A DNA stretch of 64,000 bases from Schlesneria paludicola DSM 18645 (GCF_000255655.1 NZ_JH636434.1:1437629-1501628), one strand, 5' to 3'. Shown: positions 19,880-29,137, numbered from the stretch's first letter. The notes: generated by a model not told the origin, from the sequence alone. A program made the numbers and translations.

Positions 19880-20461
19880 ATGACTTCGACATCCGACATC
19901 TATATCGTCTCGGGTTTGCCTCGATCCGGGACGTCGCTCATGATGCAAATGCTGCATCGCGGCGGTCTCGAAGTCATGACCGATCAGATTCGTATGGCCG
20001 ACGTCGACAATCCGAAAGGCTATTTTGAGTTTGAAGCGGTCAAGTCGATCGAAGAGGATGCGTCGTGGCTGCCGCAATCGCGAGGCAAGGTCTTCAAGAT
20101 GATCTCGCTGCTGCTGTACCAGCTTCCCGCCACAGAGCACTTTCGAGTTCTGTTCATGGAACGGGATCTGGAAGAAATTCTGCAATCCCAGGAAGCAATG
20201 CTGCGGCGTTTGCAGCGACCGGCCATCCCGCGCGATCAGATGCGTGAGGCATTCACGATCCATCTGGAGCAATTCAACAACTGGTTGAAGGGGCGTCCAG
20301 AGATGTCCGTCCTTCGAGTCGGATACAAGGATTTGATCGAAGCCCCTGCACGGCAGGCGGAGCGAATCAACGAATTCCTGGGAACATCGCTCGACATTGA
20401 GGCGATGGCCAACGCGATCGATCCCGACCTTTACCGGAACCGAAATTCCGAAGGACGCTGA
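19880..20461 (+). CDS. Small sulfotransferase family protein
   Basis: The 193-residue protein starts with a P-loop-like PAPS-binding motif, VSGLPRSGTSLMMQML (about residues 10-25), the 5'-phosphosulfate loop of sulfotransferases. FMERDLEEILQSQ (about 92-104) matches the 3'-phosphate loop, and RVGYKDLIEAP is another common segment. It should transfer sulfate from PAPS to a hydroxyl or amine of a glycan, lipid or small molecule. It is shorter than most members but has both cofactor loops. AGGGAA precedes the ATG. It is the last gene of the operon with two phosphatase/sulfatase-superfamily enzymes. Confidence 0.85.
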   Translation: MTSTSDIYIVSGLPRSGTSLMMQMLHRGGLEVMTDQIRMADVDNPKGYFEFEAVKSIEEDASWLPQSRGKVFKMISLLLYQLPATEHFRVLFMERDLEEILQSQEAMLRRLQRPAIPRDQMREAFTIHLEQFNNWLKGRPEMSVLRVGYKDLIEAPARQAERINEFLGTSLDIEAMANAIDPDLYRNRNSEGR

Positions 20462-20899
20462 TCCTTGACAAGGCAAATATTGGCGGGTGCCGGAATCCAG
20501 CCGGATTTCAAAACCGCCCCGGATCTCGACAAGACGGCAGGCGTGCGTGTTCGTGCCGTCGGTCGCCAGTTCAAGCGTCGAATTGGGTGGGCTGTGCTGC
20601 CAACCAGCCCTCAAAGCCGCGATCTGGCAATTGTCTTCATAAAACTTCTTCATCTCGTACTCCGCGAGAATTACACACGGCGATTTCGTTGGTAGACTGG
20701 CCACCTGTCTACGCCTTCTGTGATTTGGCCGCGCGCGTCGCATCGTCGACTCTGTCGAGACTTGGCGCGGCCCCTTCACCGATTGCCGACAGTTCCCATC
20801 TCCTCGTGGGTACGTTCCGGTGTGCCGCGCTCGCGGACCGCCATTGCCTTGTTGTCATCGTCCATTTTGTCCCTGTTCATCGAAGAGCGAACTGCGATC
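20462..20899. other. Intergenic region upstream of the acyltransferase cluster
   Basis: No supported gene lies here. A 76-codon frame with a TTG start (20465-20695) directly follows the sulfotransferase gene but has no recognisable composition or domain. The promoter of the acyltransferase cluster probably lies in the second half. Confidence 0.4.
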
Positions 20900-22462
20900 A
20901 TGTCGACCAGTCCTGCCAGTTCCGTGCCTGCGCCCTCTGCCCGACTTACATCATTGGACCAGTTTCGTGGCTACACGATGTTGGGAATGCTGCTGGTCAA
21001 CTATCTGGGCAGTTACCACGTCTGCCCGCAAATCCTGAAACACTCGCACGATTACTGCAGTTACGCCGACACCATCATGCCGCAGTTCTTGTTTGCGGCC
21101 GGTTTTGCGATGCGGCTGAGCCTGGGCAAGCGGTTGGCCGTCGGCGGCTTTGCCCCCTGGGGCCGGGCCATTCGCCGGATTCTCGGTTTGGCACTCGTTG
21201 CAATCCTGTGGTACGGATATGCGGATTACCGAGGCGTCGTCGAAAAGTTCAACACCCTGCCGGTTGGCGAGGCGTTGTATGTCCTGTTCAAACGCCCCTT
21301 GTTTCAAACTCTGCTGCACATCGCGGCCACTTCGCTTTGGATTCTTCCCGTCATCGCGATGTCGTGGAAGGTTCGGTTGTGGTACGCCGTCGCGTCGGGA
21401 CTTGCCCATGTCGGCCTTTCGTATTGGTTCAACTATGAATGGGTCTTTTCTCCCCCCACGGGAATCGATGGAGGCCCGCTCGGATTCCTAACTTGGTCCA
21501 TTCCCGCCATCGCAGGCACCATCGCCTGTGACGCCGTTCGGGCGTCTGGCCCCAAAGCCGCCAGCCGAATTGCGCTGAGCGGTATCGCGGTGATGCTCAT
21601 TGGCTGGGGTATGTCGAATGCCTCGGTGCTCTATAACGTGCCTGCAGCGAAGACGTTGGACGACCCCGCCGCCGCCCCCGAAGGCACGACACCCGAAACC
21701 AAAACGCCTGAAACGACGCCACCTGTCGCCACGCCCGCCGCCGAAACCACACCACCCACTGCTGATGCAGCACCGAAGGTCGACGCGACACCCGTCGAAG
21801 CAGCGACCCCGCTCGCCGAACGTGTGCCGAAGACCGAGGCCGAGACCAATCCTGACTCCAAGCAAATTGGGGTGCTCGACGAAAAACTCGACGTCGCCAG
21901 CGACGCGGCGAATCAAGCCTTGGAAGCCAAAATGGCCCCCGCCCCCGCGCCGGAACCCAAGGCCGAACCCGTTGCCGAAGCGAAAACTGCCAAGCCACCT
22001 TTCGTGATGATGGCGGGACTTGATCCCAAGAAGTACGCACTTGATCCGGTCTTTCCTTCCAAGGAACGAATTCAGGCCTGGGATGGAACATTTGCCGAAC
22101 CTCCTTTCGTGCCGCCGCCGGGGATTGAGAAGCGTAAATGGAACTACTGGATGATGAGCCAGCGTCATGGCACGCTGCCCTACCCCACCTTCGCCGCCGG
22201 GGTCGCATTGGTCATCTATGCCCTGTTTCTCTGGCTGTGTGATGGATTCAATTTGCGGCTGGGACTTTTCCGTACACTCGGTACGAATTCGCTGGCCGCT
22301 TACTGCCTGCATGACGTGGCAGGTTGGATCATCAAACGCCCTTATTTTCCGTCGAAGACTTCGAGCGATCTTTGGGCACTTTTTGGATTCGTTGTGTTTG
22401 CGTTATTCGTGTATGCCTGCTGCCGACTGCTTGAACGGATGGGTTGGTACATCCGGGTCTGA
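20900..22462 (+). CDS. HGSNAT-like membrane acyltransferase, paralog 1
   Basis: The 520-residue protein opens with LTSLDQFRGYTMLGMLLVN and HDYCSYADTIMPQFLFAAGF, which match the heparan-alpha-glucosaminide N-acetyltransferase / DUF5009 group of multi-pass acyltransferases. About ten membrane segments are visible. Between helix blocks sits a ~126-residue Pro/Ala/Thr/Glu-rich linker, then DPKKYALDP and PPFVPPPG. It is the first of three tandem paralogs and has the longest linker. These enzymes move acyl groups across a membrane onto sugars, but the substrate here is unknown. The ATG at 20900 puts the conserved motif at residue ~17; the frame is open 60 codons further upstream. Confidence 0.82.
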   Translation: MSTSPASSVPAPSARLTSLDQFRGYTMLGMLLVNYLGSYHVCPQILKHSHDYCSYADTIMPQFLFAAGFAMRLSLGKRLAVGGFAPWGRAIRRILGLALVAILWYGYADYRGVVEKFNTLPVGEALYVLFKRPLFQTLLHIAATSLWILPVIAMSWKVRLWYAVASGLAHVGLSYWFNYEWVFSPPTGIDGGPLGFLTWSIPAIAGTIACDAVRASGPKAASRIALSGIAVMLIGWGMSNASVLYNVPAAKTLDDPAAAPEGTTPETKTPETTPPVATPAAETTPPTADAAPKVDATPVEAATPLAERVPKTEAETNPDSKQIGVLDEKLDVASDAANQALEAKMAPAPAPEPKAEPVAEAKTAKPPFVMMAGLDPKKYALDPVFPSKERIQAWDGTFAEPPFVPPPGIEKRKWNYWMMSQRHGTLPYPTFAAGVALVIYALFLWLCDGFNLRLGLFRTLGTNSLAAYCLHDVAGWIIKRPYFPSKTSSDLWALFGFVVFALFVYACCRLLERMGWYIRV

Positions 22463-22526
22463 CCCGCTTGCTTGTCGTTGGCAATCTGGTCCTTCATTTT
22501 TTCACTCCATTTAGAACACTCTGAAA

Positions 22527-24053
22527 ATGTCATCCAGTATTCCTACCGCTCCCAAACCTTCACTGCGTCTGACGTCGCTCGATCAGTTTCGTGGATACAC
22601 GATGCTGGGCATGTTGCTCGTCAATTTCATTGGAGGGTACAAAGCGGTTTCACCGCGGATCCTGTTGCACACGCATGACTATTGCAGTTATGCCGACACG
22701 ATCATGCCTCATTTTCTCTTCGCGGCCGGATTCGCACTCCGCCTGAGCCTGGGGCGACGCATGGAAGCGGGCGGCAAGATGCCGTGGGGTCGCGCCATTC
22801 GACGCATCCTCGGACTCGCACTCGTCGCCATCATTTGGTACGGATACTGTGATTGGGGTGGCGTCGTCCATAAGTTCAATACGATGACCCCGCTCAATGC
22901 ACTGGGAGCCCTCTTCAAACGCGATCTGTTTGCCACGCTGCTGCATATCGCCGTCACGTCCCTTTGGATTTTGCCGGTGATTACGTCGAAGTGGACAGTT
23001 CGCTTCTGGTACATGATCGCGTCGGGCCTGTTGCACGTGGTGATTTCGTATTGGTTCAACTACGAATGGGTCTACTCCGACCCAACGGGGATTGACGGTG
23101 GCCCGCTGGGCTTCCTGACCTGGGCGGTACCGGCCCTCTGCGGAACACTCGCCTGCGACGCGGTCAAGGCGTCGGGAATCCAGGCCACGACTCGCATCGC
23201 GCTGTGCGGAGTGGGTGTCATGCTCGTCGGCTGGCTGATGTCGATGGGAACGGTCCTTTACAACGTTCCGGCTGATCAGATTGAAGTCGATCCTCCGGCC
23301 GCGACCACGCCAGCGGATGCGACCACCCCCGCCACCGAGCCTGCGCCGGCTGCAACAGAACCGGCTGCCGGTGCTGAACCGCCCAAGACAGAATCGACCA
23401 TCGAAACACCCGCGGCGGCCGAGCCACCACCGGCCGGTTCGTCGACCGAAGATTCGGCCGGGCCGGTCGTTGCCGATCTCGCGCCAGCAGATGGCAAACC
23501 GATCAGCGAACCGCCACACGCGCACGATGTGCCGCCGAATTCGCCCGCCGCCGAGGACGCACCCGTCTTCAAAAAGTCGTCGCTCGATCCGAAAAAGTAC
23601 GCCCCCGACCCGGTGTTGCCAACAATGGCGCGGATCAAGGCCTGGGATGGTTCGATTGTCGAGCCACCCTTCGTCCCACCGCCAGACTTGAAGCACCGCA
23701 AGTGGAACTACTGGATGATGAGCCAACGCGGTGGCACGCTGTCGTATCCGACCTTTGCCGCAGGCGTGTCGCTGGTCATTTACGCGTTCTTCCTGTGGTT
23801 CAGCGACGGACTCAAGATTCAGATCGGGATGCTCAGAACGCTTGGAACCAATTCGCTGGCGGCTTACATCCTTCACGACATAGCGGGATGGATTTTTGAT
23901 CCCCTGATCAAGCCACACTACGATGCCCTGGTCAAAGAAGGATCGCTGGGTATGGCGGGAGTCTGGGCCTGGGGTGGGCTCGTCGCCTTTACGCTGTTTG
24001 TGTACGGGATCTGCCGGCTGTTCGAGCGCCTGGGCTGGTACATCCGCGTGTGA
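22527..24053 (+). CDS. HGSNAT-like membrane acyltransferase, paralog 2
   Basis: The 508-residue protein is a close relative of its upstream neighbour. It shares LTSLDQFRGYTMLGMLLVN, HDYCSYADTIMPHFLFAAGF, GIDGGPLGFLTW and the C-terminal LRTLGTNSLAAYILHD. Its linker is ~105 residues, again Pro/Ala/Thr/Glu-rich but with unrelated order, ending DPKKYAPDP. The gene begins 64 bases after paralog 1, so they may be co-transcribed. The linker probably lies outside the membrane and changes faster than the helices. Confidence 0.82.
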   Translation: MSSSIPTAPKPSLRLTSLDQFRGYTMLGMLLVNFIGGYKAVSPRILLHTHDYCSYADTIMPHFLFAAGFALRLSLGRRMEAGGKMPWGRAIRRILGLALVAIIWYGYCDWGGVVHKFNTMTPLNALGALFKRDLFATLLHIAVTSLWILPVITSKWTVRFWYMIASGLLHVVISYWFNYEWVYSDPTGIDGGPLGFLTWAVPALCGTLACDAVKASGIQATTRIALCGVGVMLVGWLMSMGTVLYNVPADQIEVDPPAATTPADATTPATEPAPAATEPAAGAEPPKTESTIETPAAAEPPPAGSSTEDSAGPVVADLAPADGKPISEPPHAHDVPPNSPAAEDAPVFKKSSLDPKKYAPDPVLPTMARIKAWDGSIVEPPFVPPPDLKHRKWNYWMMSQRGGTLSYPTFAAGVSLVIYAFFLWFSDGLKIQIGMLRTLGTNSLAAYILHDIAGWIFDPLIKPHYDALVKEGSLGMAGVWAWGGLVAFTLFVYGICRLFERLGWYIRV

Positions 24054-24278
24054 CCTGGCCGTGTGAATCCGACTGCGAAGAACGTCGCGTTCGATGTTCT
24101 TCGCAGTCATTCGACGTTCTGAGTTCCCCCCTGCCATTTGCTGGCGCCGCGTCTTCGGGATGATCGAGGGGCGAACTGAAAATCGCAGTCTCCAGCCAAT
24201 GTGGCATGAAGACCAACCGCTGCCTGAACTTGCCCCATTGATTCCAGCCCCGATGCACTTTGAGTCGAGATCTGGACC

Positions 24279-25526
24279 ATGCATGAACCCATTGCAGCCG
24301 TTCCCGCGTCGTCGCCGCGACTGACATCTCTGGATCAGTTCCGCGGCTATACGATGGTCGGCATGATTCTGGTCAACTACCTGGGTGCCTATAAAGAAGT
24401 CACACCGCGACTGTTTCGGCACACGAATGACTACTGCAGTTACGCCGATACGATCATGCCGCACTTCTTTTTTGCGGTCGGATTCGCGATGCGGTTGAGC
24501 CTTGGCAAGCGGATCGAAGCGGGCGGAAAAATGCCGTGGGGCCGCGCCATTCGGCGGATTCTGGGGCTGGCACTGGTCGCCATCGTCTGGTACTCGATCA
24601 CCGATCTGTCGGACATCATCAAGCAATTTCAGACCAAGCCGACGGGTGTCGTGCTGCATACGCTGTTCAAGGGACTTTATTTTCAAACCCTGATGCACAT
24701 CGCCGCCACGTCTCTGTGGATTCTGCCCGTCATCGCCACGAGCTGGAAAACGCGACTCGGCTATACGGTGATGTCTGCGCTGATCCATTTCCTCATTTCC
24801 TGGTGGTTCAATTTCGCCTGGGTCCAGAGCAGTCCTGGTGGAATCGACGGTGGTCCGTTGGGTTTCTTCTCATGGGCGATTCCGACGCTGTCTGGAACGA
24901 TCGCTTGCGACACGGTGCGCACGTGGGGCCAGGGCGCCGCCAGAAAACTCACCTTCGCGGGACTCGGCGTGATGCTGTTCGGTTGGGCCCTTTCCAATGG
25001 AACCGTCCTGTACAATGTTCCTCCTGGGCAGGACGAAGCCATGGTCGCCGCGCAGGCCGCATCGTCTGCCGCGGACCGATTTCCGATTGACCCCAAGAAG
25101 TTTTCTTCGGATCCGGTGGTCCCCACCTGGGACCGGATCAAATCCTGGGACGGGACACTCGTCGAACCCCCGTTCGTACCCCCGCCCGACTTTCATCACA
25201 GGCGATTGAACTACTGGATGATGAGTCAGCGGACCTGCAACCTGTCGTACACGATCTTCTCTGCGGGATTGTCGCTGCTCGTCTACGCCATCTTCCTTGT
25301 GATCTGCGATGGCATGCATTTCCGACTGGGCCTGTTTCGCACGCTGGGAACAAATTCGCTTGCGGCCTATGTCTTGCATGACGTGGCCATTTGGATCGTC
25401 TCTCCGTTCGTCGTACGCAACTCTCGGTCCGTCGCTCTCGTTCTGGCTGGCTATGTCGTTGTCACGCTGCTGGTCTACGGTGCGTGTCGTTTCCTGGAAT
25501 GGAAGAAGTGGTACCTACGCGTCTGA
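24279..25526 (+). CDS. HGSNAT-like membrane acyltransferase, paralog 3 (short linker)
   Basis: This 415-residue copy keeps LTSLDQFRGYTMVGMILVN, HTNDYCSYADTIMPHFFFAV and the ending LRTLGTNSLAAY-like helix (FRTLGTNSLAAYVLHD), but its linker is only ~22 residues before DPKKFSSDP. It shows the core length of the family without the repeat-like insertion. It lies 225 bases after paralog 2. No strong Shine-Dalgarno sequence is visible at the ATG at 24279. Confidence 0.82.
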   Translation: MHEPIAAVPASSPRLTSLDQFRGYTMVGMILVNYLGAYKEVTPRLFRHTNDYCSYADTIMPHFFFAVGFAMRLSLGKRIEAGGKMPWGRAIRRILGLALVAIVWYSITDLSDIIKQFQTKPTGVVLHTLFKGLYFQTLMHIAATSLWILPVIATSWKTRLGYTVMSALIHFLISWWFNFAWVQSSPGGIDGGPLGFFSWAIPTLSGTIACDTVRTWGQGAARKLTFAGLGVMLFGWALSNGTVLYNVPPGQDEAMVAAQAASSAADRFPIDPKKFSSDPVVPTWDRIKSWDGTLVEPPFVPPPDFHHRRLNYWMMSQRTCNLSYTIFSAGLSLLVYAIFLVICDGMHFRLGLFRTLGTNSLAAYVLHDVAIWIVSPFVVRNSRSVALVLAGYVVVTLLVYGACRFLEWKKWYLRV

Positions 25527-25653
25527 GAAATGACTGCGCCGGCCCTGCCGTTCAACGTCAGTCATCCCTGATCCATCCCCTGAAATATGCTGTCCGGTAA
25601 TGAACTTAACCTTTGGGGTCGGCTGTCGCAGTCAAGGTTCACAGCCCCAAGAG

Positions 25654-25764
25654 AGGGGGACAGGCACAGTTTCCCGGTTCCATTGGAATCCACGGTGCAT
25701 CGACTGGAGTCAGCCTTCCCTTTACCGCGGGAAAATGAGCCAGTCCCCGGCCTGTGAACGGTGA
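25654..25764 (+). repeat. Dispersed GGGGGACAGGCAC-type repeat, copy A
   Basis: This copy runs from GAGGGGGACAGGCACAG to CCAGTCCCCGGCCTGTGAAC. It matches copy B (27950-28090) over most of its length, including TTCCCGGTTC, TTGGAATCCAC and GCGGGAAAATGAGCCAG. The two ends are partly inverted. It sits in the 395-base gap (25527-25921) downstream of the minus-strand ATPase gene; no gene lies in that gap. Confidence 0.85.
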
Positions 25765-25921
25765 CGCTGTCGCGGAACCGCGACACAATCAAATTGCGAA
25801 TCCTCAAAATTTGAGCGTCTTGATCAGCCTGATCGCCTTGTTTCACAACTTATTGAAAATCAAGACCTTAGATCTGCTCAATGGTCAGAACCGGGTTGCG
25901 CATCTTGAGCAATATGATTTC

Positions 25922-27784
25922 TCAGTGGCCCTTTCTTACAGGCAGCATTCTCCCGTAATCGTATTCCGCAAGCTGCCAGTACCATTGGCCCGAACCTTTT
26001 TCCTTCTTCGCGAACCCGTTCAGGGCACGAAACGCCCGCCGGAGGGTGATCTCGCTGAAGCCCATCTGCTTCCCTTCTTCTTTTACCTCAACTGACCTCA
26101 TTCGCGCCTGTGCGAGTGTGGTTTGCAACCAGTCAATCGCCTGGTCCAATTCACTGGCATGCGGCCGCCATTTCAGATGTGATGAACGTAGGGAATCATT
26201 GGGTGGATAATCGTGATATCTCCATTCCACTCGATCATCCTCAATCAAGAACTCGAGTGCCGAGGGGGATTCACAGAAATTCGTCTTCACGGGAATGAGC
26301 CCACACCATCGCCCCGTCGTACGATGATTTTCGATCGTCCAGGCCGACGCAACTTTGCTGAGCAGAACCTCATCCCCTCGATTCAAGCGGCGACGCGACG
26401 TCCGGTGCGGAAGAGGATTCGCCGCTGAGACCAGCACCACGGCGGCCCCATATCGATTTGCGAACTCTACCAGCCGATCGACGAACAACGTGGCGGCCAC
26501 ATCATCCGTCGTCGAACGTGTCGAGATAAAAAAGGGGTCGATGACGACAAGCCGGCACGGGGTTCCTGCGTCGTGCAGTCGGATGAGTTCCTGTTCCAAC
26601 AGCCATGCACATCGATCGGACGCGACTCGTTGAGTCTCTGTCGAACCGCCATCGACTGAAATGGCTTTGCTGAGATCCATGGGAAGACTGAGACCATAGA
26701 TCTGACGAAGATCAGCTCCCCTTGCGGCAAGTGTCCGGTGGACCGACCTTTCCAGTGCTCCTTCCGGGACGCAGAGCAACACCGTGCCACTCGATGATCG
26801 GGGATTGATGGAACGTGCCGGCACAACCTCTTGAGGGCCGTTCGTTGCCTTCCGCTTCGAACTGACTCGATCGGACTGCCGGGCGAGAGACTCATCCCCT
26901 CCCGGTGAGTCCACGGCTGGCGGTACGTTAACCAGTGCGTCACCACGTGTGACGCGGGCCACTATATCGAGAATGGCCAGACTCTTACCGCTTCCGGGTT
27001 CGCCTGTGATCAGCGTCAGCGAGGCCGCTGGAATCAGTTCGTCCATGACCCAGGTCAGGTCTGCGGGCTCCACGTCCGAGAGGCACCGCACTCGATTGTG
27101 GCTGCGAAGAATCTCGGAAACCGGACATTTCAGACATTGCGCGGTCGCCGCAATCAATTCCAACAATTCGTCAATGCGTTGTTGCTGCTGCGTGTCATCG
27201 AGTGTCCGATTCAACCAATCCGCGAAGTTTTCGCCATCAACCCGATCGGGAATCTCGACGACTTTGACGGAACGTGCCCCCACGTCCAGCGCACGCTGCG
27301 CGACCAGGGCGCCATAGCACGCTCCGTCAGGACACCGACGCGGCAGGATCACAACCTCTTTGTCGGCCAACGGAGCCCAGTCGGTCCGCGCGATCCACGG
27401 CAATCCTCCCAGCGACGTCGTACCTGCACCGAGCCCCCATTTTTGGGCCAGACTGGCTGCCTCTTCATCGTCACAAACGACCACGCGTTCCGCGCGACGA
27501 ATGGATTCACGTTCGAACAAGAGATAAGGTGGCTTGGGCCAGTCGAGATACCAGCGGCCCTCGTGTCGTGAGACATGCCGGACATTCCGCGTGCCGTCCG
27601 GCCGCTGGAAGATGAACACCTCGGTCACTCGGGCTCCCGTCCCCGAGTAGCCCGACCAGCGAGAGGTCGGTTGTCCCAGAGCGGACATCGCCGCTTCCAA
27701 AGTTGAAAAGGCGAAACCCTCAGGTTCCCCCCTCCATTCTCGCGACAGATTTCGAATCGCCTTCAGCGAAGTCCACCCCGCCAT
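25922..27784 (-). CDS. Toprim-like/RecA-fold ATPase, primase-helicase type
   Basis: The 620-residue protein has an N-terminal region with a Toprim-like core (ERVVVCDDEEAASLAQKWG and later KEVVILPRRCPDG), followed by a RepA/KaiC-type P-loop ATPase domain with Walker A TGEPGSGKSLAILDIV and a Walker B-like RLVVIDPFFIS. A C-terminal winged-helix-like segment ends the protein. This layout is found in replication proteins of plasmids and integrated elements. The ATG at 27784 is preferred because AAGGAG lies just upstream; the frame opens 18 codons earlier. The gene stands alone between two direct repeats, which hints at mobility, though no integrase is seen. Confidence 0.75.
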   Translation of the reverse strand: MAGWTSLKAIRNLSREWRGEPEGFAFSTLEAAMSALGQPTSRWSGYSGTGARVTEVFIFQRPDGTRNVRHVSRHEGRWYLDWPKPPYLLFERESIRRAERVVVCDDEEAASLAQKWGLGAGTTSLGGLPWIARTDWAPLADKEVVILPRRCPDGACYGALVAQRALDVGARSVKVVEIPDRVDGENFADWLNRTLDDTQQQQRIDELLELIAATAQCLKCPVSEILRSHNRVRCLSDVEPADLTWVMDELIPAASLTLITGEPGSGKSLAILDIVARVTRGDALVNVPPAVDSPGGDESLARQSDRVSSKRKATNGPQEVVPARSINPRSSSGTVLLCVPEGALERSVHRTLAARGADLRQIYGLSLPMDLSKAISVDGGSTETQRVASDRCAWLLEQELIRLHDAGTPCRLVVIDPFFISTRSTTDDVAATLFVDRLVEFANRYGAAVVLVSAANPLPHRTSRRRLNRGDEVLLSKVASAWTIENHRTTGRWCGLIPVKTNFCESPSALEFLIEDDRVEWRYHDYPPNDSLRSSHLKWRPHASELDQAIDWLQTTLAQARMRSVEVKEEGKQMGFSEITLRRAFRALNGFAKKEKGSGQWYWQLAEYDYGRMLPVRKGH

Positions 27785-27949
27785 CTCATGCTCCTTGTTC
27801 GTGTGTACTTGCACGCAACAAACGTTGCGAGAGACCATCGCAAACCGATCATAGAAATCGATTCAGACCTGTCATCACGAGAATGAGCCTTGTTTCCAAA
27901 CGTTTGGAAGACTGGTGGTGGAACTTCAAACCGGAACCGTTCACCGTCC

Positions 27950-28090
27950 GAAGGGGGGGCAGGCACGCTTCCCCGGTTCATTGAAATCCACAGCGCATCG
28001 ACCAGAGCAATCCTTCCTTTAGCAGCCTGTTGAAGTAAGGGGCTGTTAGACGCGGGAAAATGAGCCAGCCCCCTGCCTGTGAATGGTGAC
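27950..28090 (+). repeat. Dispersed GGGGGGCAGGCAC-type repeat, copy B
   Basis: Same orientation as copy A and alike at both ends (AGGGGGGGCAGGCACGC ... GAGCCAGCCCCCTGCCTGTG). It carries ~28 extra bases around CAGCCTGTTGAAG. The copies bracket the ATPase gene. Confidence 0.85.
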
Positions 28091-28158
28091 CAAACCTGAA
28101 GTGAACGGTAGATGAACGCGATCAGCGCGACGGCCGAATGGCCCTCTGCAAAGAATAA

Positions 28159-28200
28159 TACCCGGATAATATTGAGGATTGATTTATATCCGGGTAATAT
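28159..28200 (+). promoter_or_regulatory. Promoter with twin TAYCCGGRTA operator sites
   Basis: TACCCGGATA (28159-28168) and its exact reverse complement TATCCGGGTA (28187-28196) lie 28 bases apart centre to centre; each is itself nearly palindromic. They flank a candidate -35 TTGAGG (28172-28177) and -10 TAATAT (28195-28200) with 17-base spacing. One site overlaps the -10, the other lies just upstream of the -35. This is a typical arrangement for a dimeric repressor or activator. The regulator is not known. Confidence 0.7.
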
Positions 28201-28232
28201 TCTGTCGATCTATCTGCTCAGGAGGCAACAAA

Positions 28233-28844
28233 ATGCAAGATCAGCAACTTCAAGGTTACACGTGCTTCGACGGCCATCGCCGTCTGGCAACCGGCACACT
28301 GCAATCGGTCGCACTCGTGGTGAAACGAGCGATGAAAGCCGGCGCGGCAGGTCCGGTACTCATTTTCGACAATTCGACCGGCCGCTCGATCGACATCGAC
28401 ACCCGGGGCAGAGACGACGAGGTTTTAGCCCGGCTACCGGTCGTCGCAGTCGATGACGGTTCCCCTTCGGACGCTGTGGCCGACGAGGAAGCAAAGAGTG
28501 ATTCACGTGGTCGGGGACGGCCCAAGCTGGGGGTGGTGGCTCGCGAAATCACGCTACTGCCGCGTCATTGGGACTGGCTGGCCACTCAATCCGGCGGAGC
28601 ATCTGTTGCGATCCGCCGCCTGGTGGAAGATGCACGCCGGACACATGCCGACAAAGACCGGATGCGAAAGCGGCACGAAGCCGCGTACCATTTCATGTCC
28701 GCCATCGCCGGTGATTTACCGGGCTTCGAAGAGGCCACTCGCGCTCTGTTCGCGAACAGCCAATCGACCTTCGAATCCCAGATCGCCGACTGGCCCGTTG
28801 ATCTTCGTGAACATGCCAGACATCTGGCGTTTCCGCAGGAATAA
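28233..28844 (+). CDS. DUF2239 family protein
   Basis: The 203-residue protein matches the DUF2239 pattern: GYTCFDGHRRLATGTL near the N-terminus, VLIFDNSTGRSIDIDTRG, a Gly/Arg-rich GRGRPKLGVVAREITLLPRHWDWL, and helical C-terminal segments. GGAGG at 28221-28225 fixes the ATG at 28233. The family is of unknown function; the central RGRPKLG segment is AT-hook-like and could contact nucleic acid, but this is only an inference. It is a single gene under a well-formed promoter with twin palindromes. Confidence 0.85.
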   Translation: MQDQQLQGYTCFDGHRRLATGTLQSVALVVKRAMKAGAAGPVLIFDNSTGRSIDIDTRGRDDEVLARLPVVAVDDGSPSDAVADEEAKSDSRGRGRPKLGVVAREITLLPRHWDWLATQSGGASVAIRRLVEDARRTHADKDRMRKRHEAAYHFMSAIAGDLPGFEEATRALFANSQSTFESQIADWPVDLREHARHLAFPQE

Positions 28845-28949
28845 GAGAATTTCGAGTCCAAAATTTGTCATTCATCGGAGCAGTAAATCCGTACTGGTTT
28901 CGAATGGCCGTTCATTCGGCGGGCCAACGGCCCAGCCATTCCAACAGCC

Positions 28950-28990
28950 CAGCTCAACGGAGACCGTCAGGTCTCCGACGGGCTGGGGCA
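28950..28990. other. Intergenic hairpin
   Basis: GGAGACC (28959-28965) and GGTCTCC (28970-28976) form a perfect 7-bp stem with a 4-base loop, and flanking CCCAGC/GCTGGG can extend it. There is no T tract, so it is not an obvious terminator. It lies between the DUF2239 gene and the next gene. Confidence 0.5.
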
Positions 28991-29137
28991 AAGGTGCCCA
29001 GTTGCACACAGCAGGCAGGAGGGGCCGCTCAGGTTCGATCACCGAATTCACCATGCGGTTGACGCTTTACACCTTATTGTCTTAGCCTGATTGCGGACTT
29101 CCCATCGCATCTGCCCATTCATTCGTTGAGATCCAAC

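Noticed and set aside
20465..20695. 76-codon frame after the sulfotransferase gene
   Set aside because: TTG start, no good ribosome site and no recognisable composition.
18815..20779. 654-codon open frame antisense to the operon end
   Set aside because: It spans three real genes in the opposite strand and shows no family motif.
22650..24788. 712-codon open frame antisense to the acyltransferase paralogs
   Set aside because: Shadow of GC-rich coding sequence; translation is rich in Arg, Gly and His with no domain.
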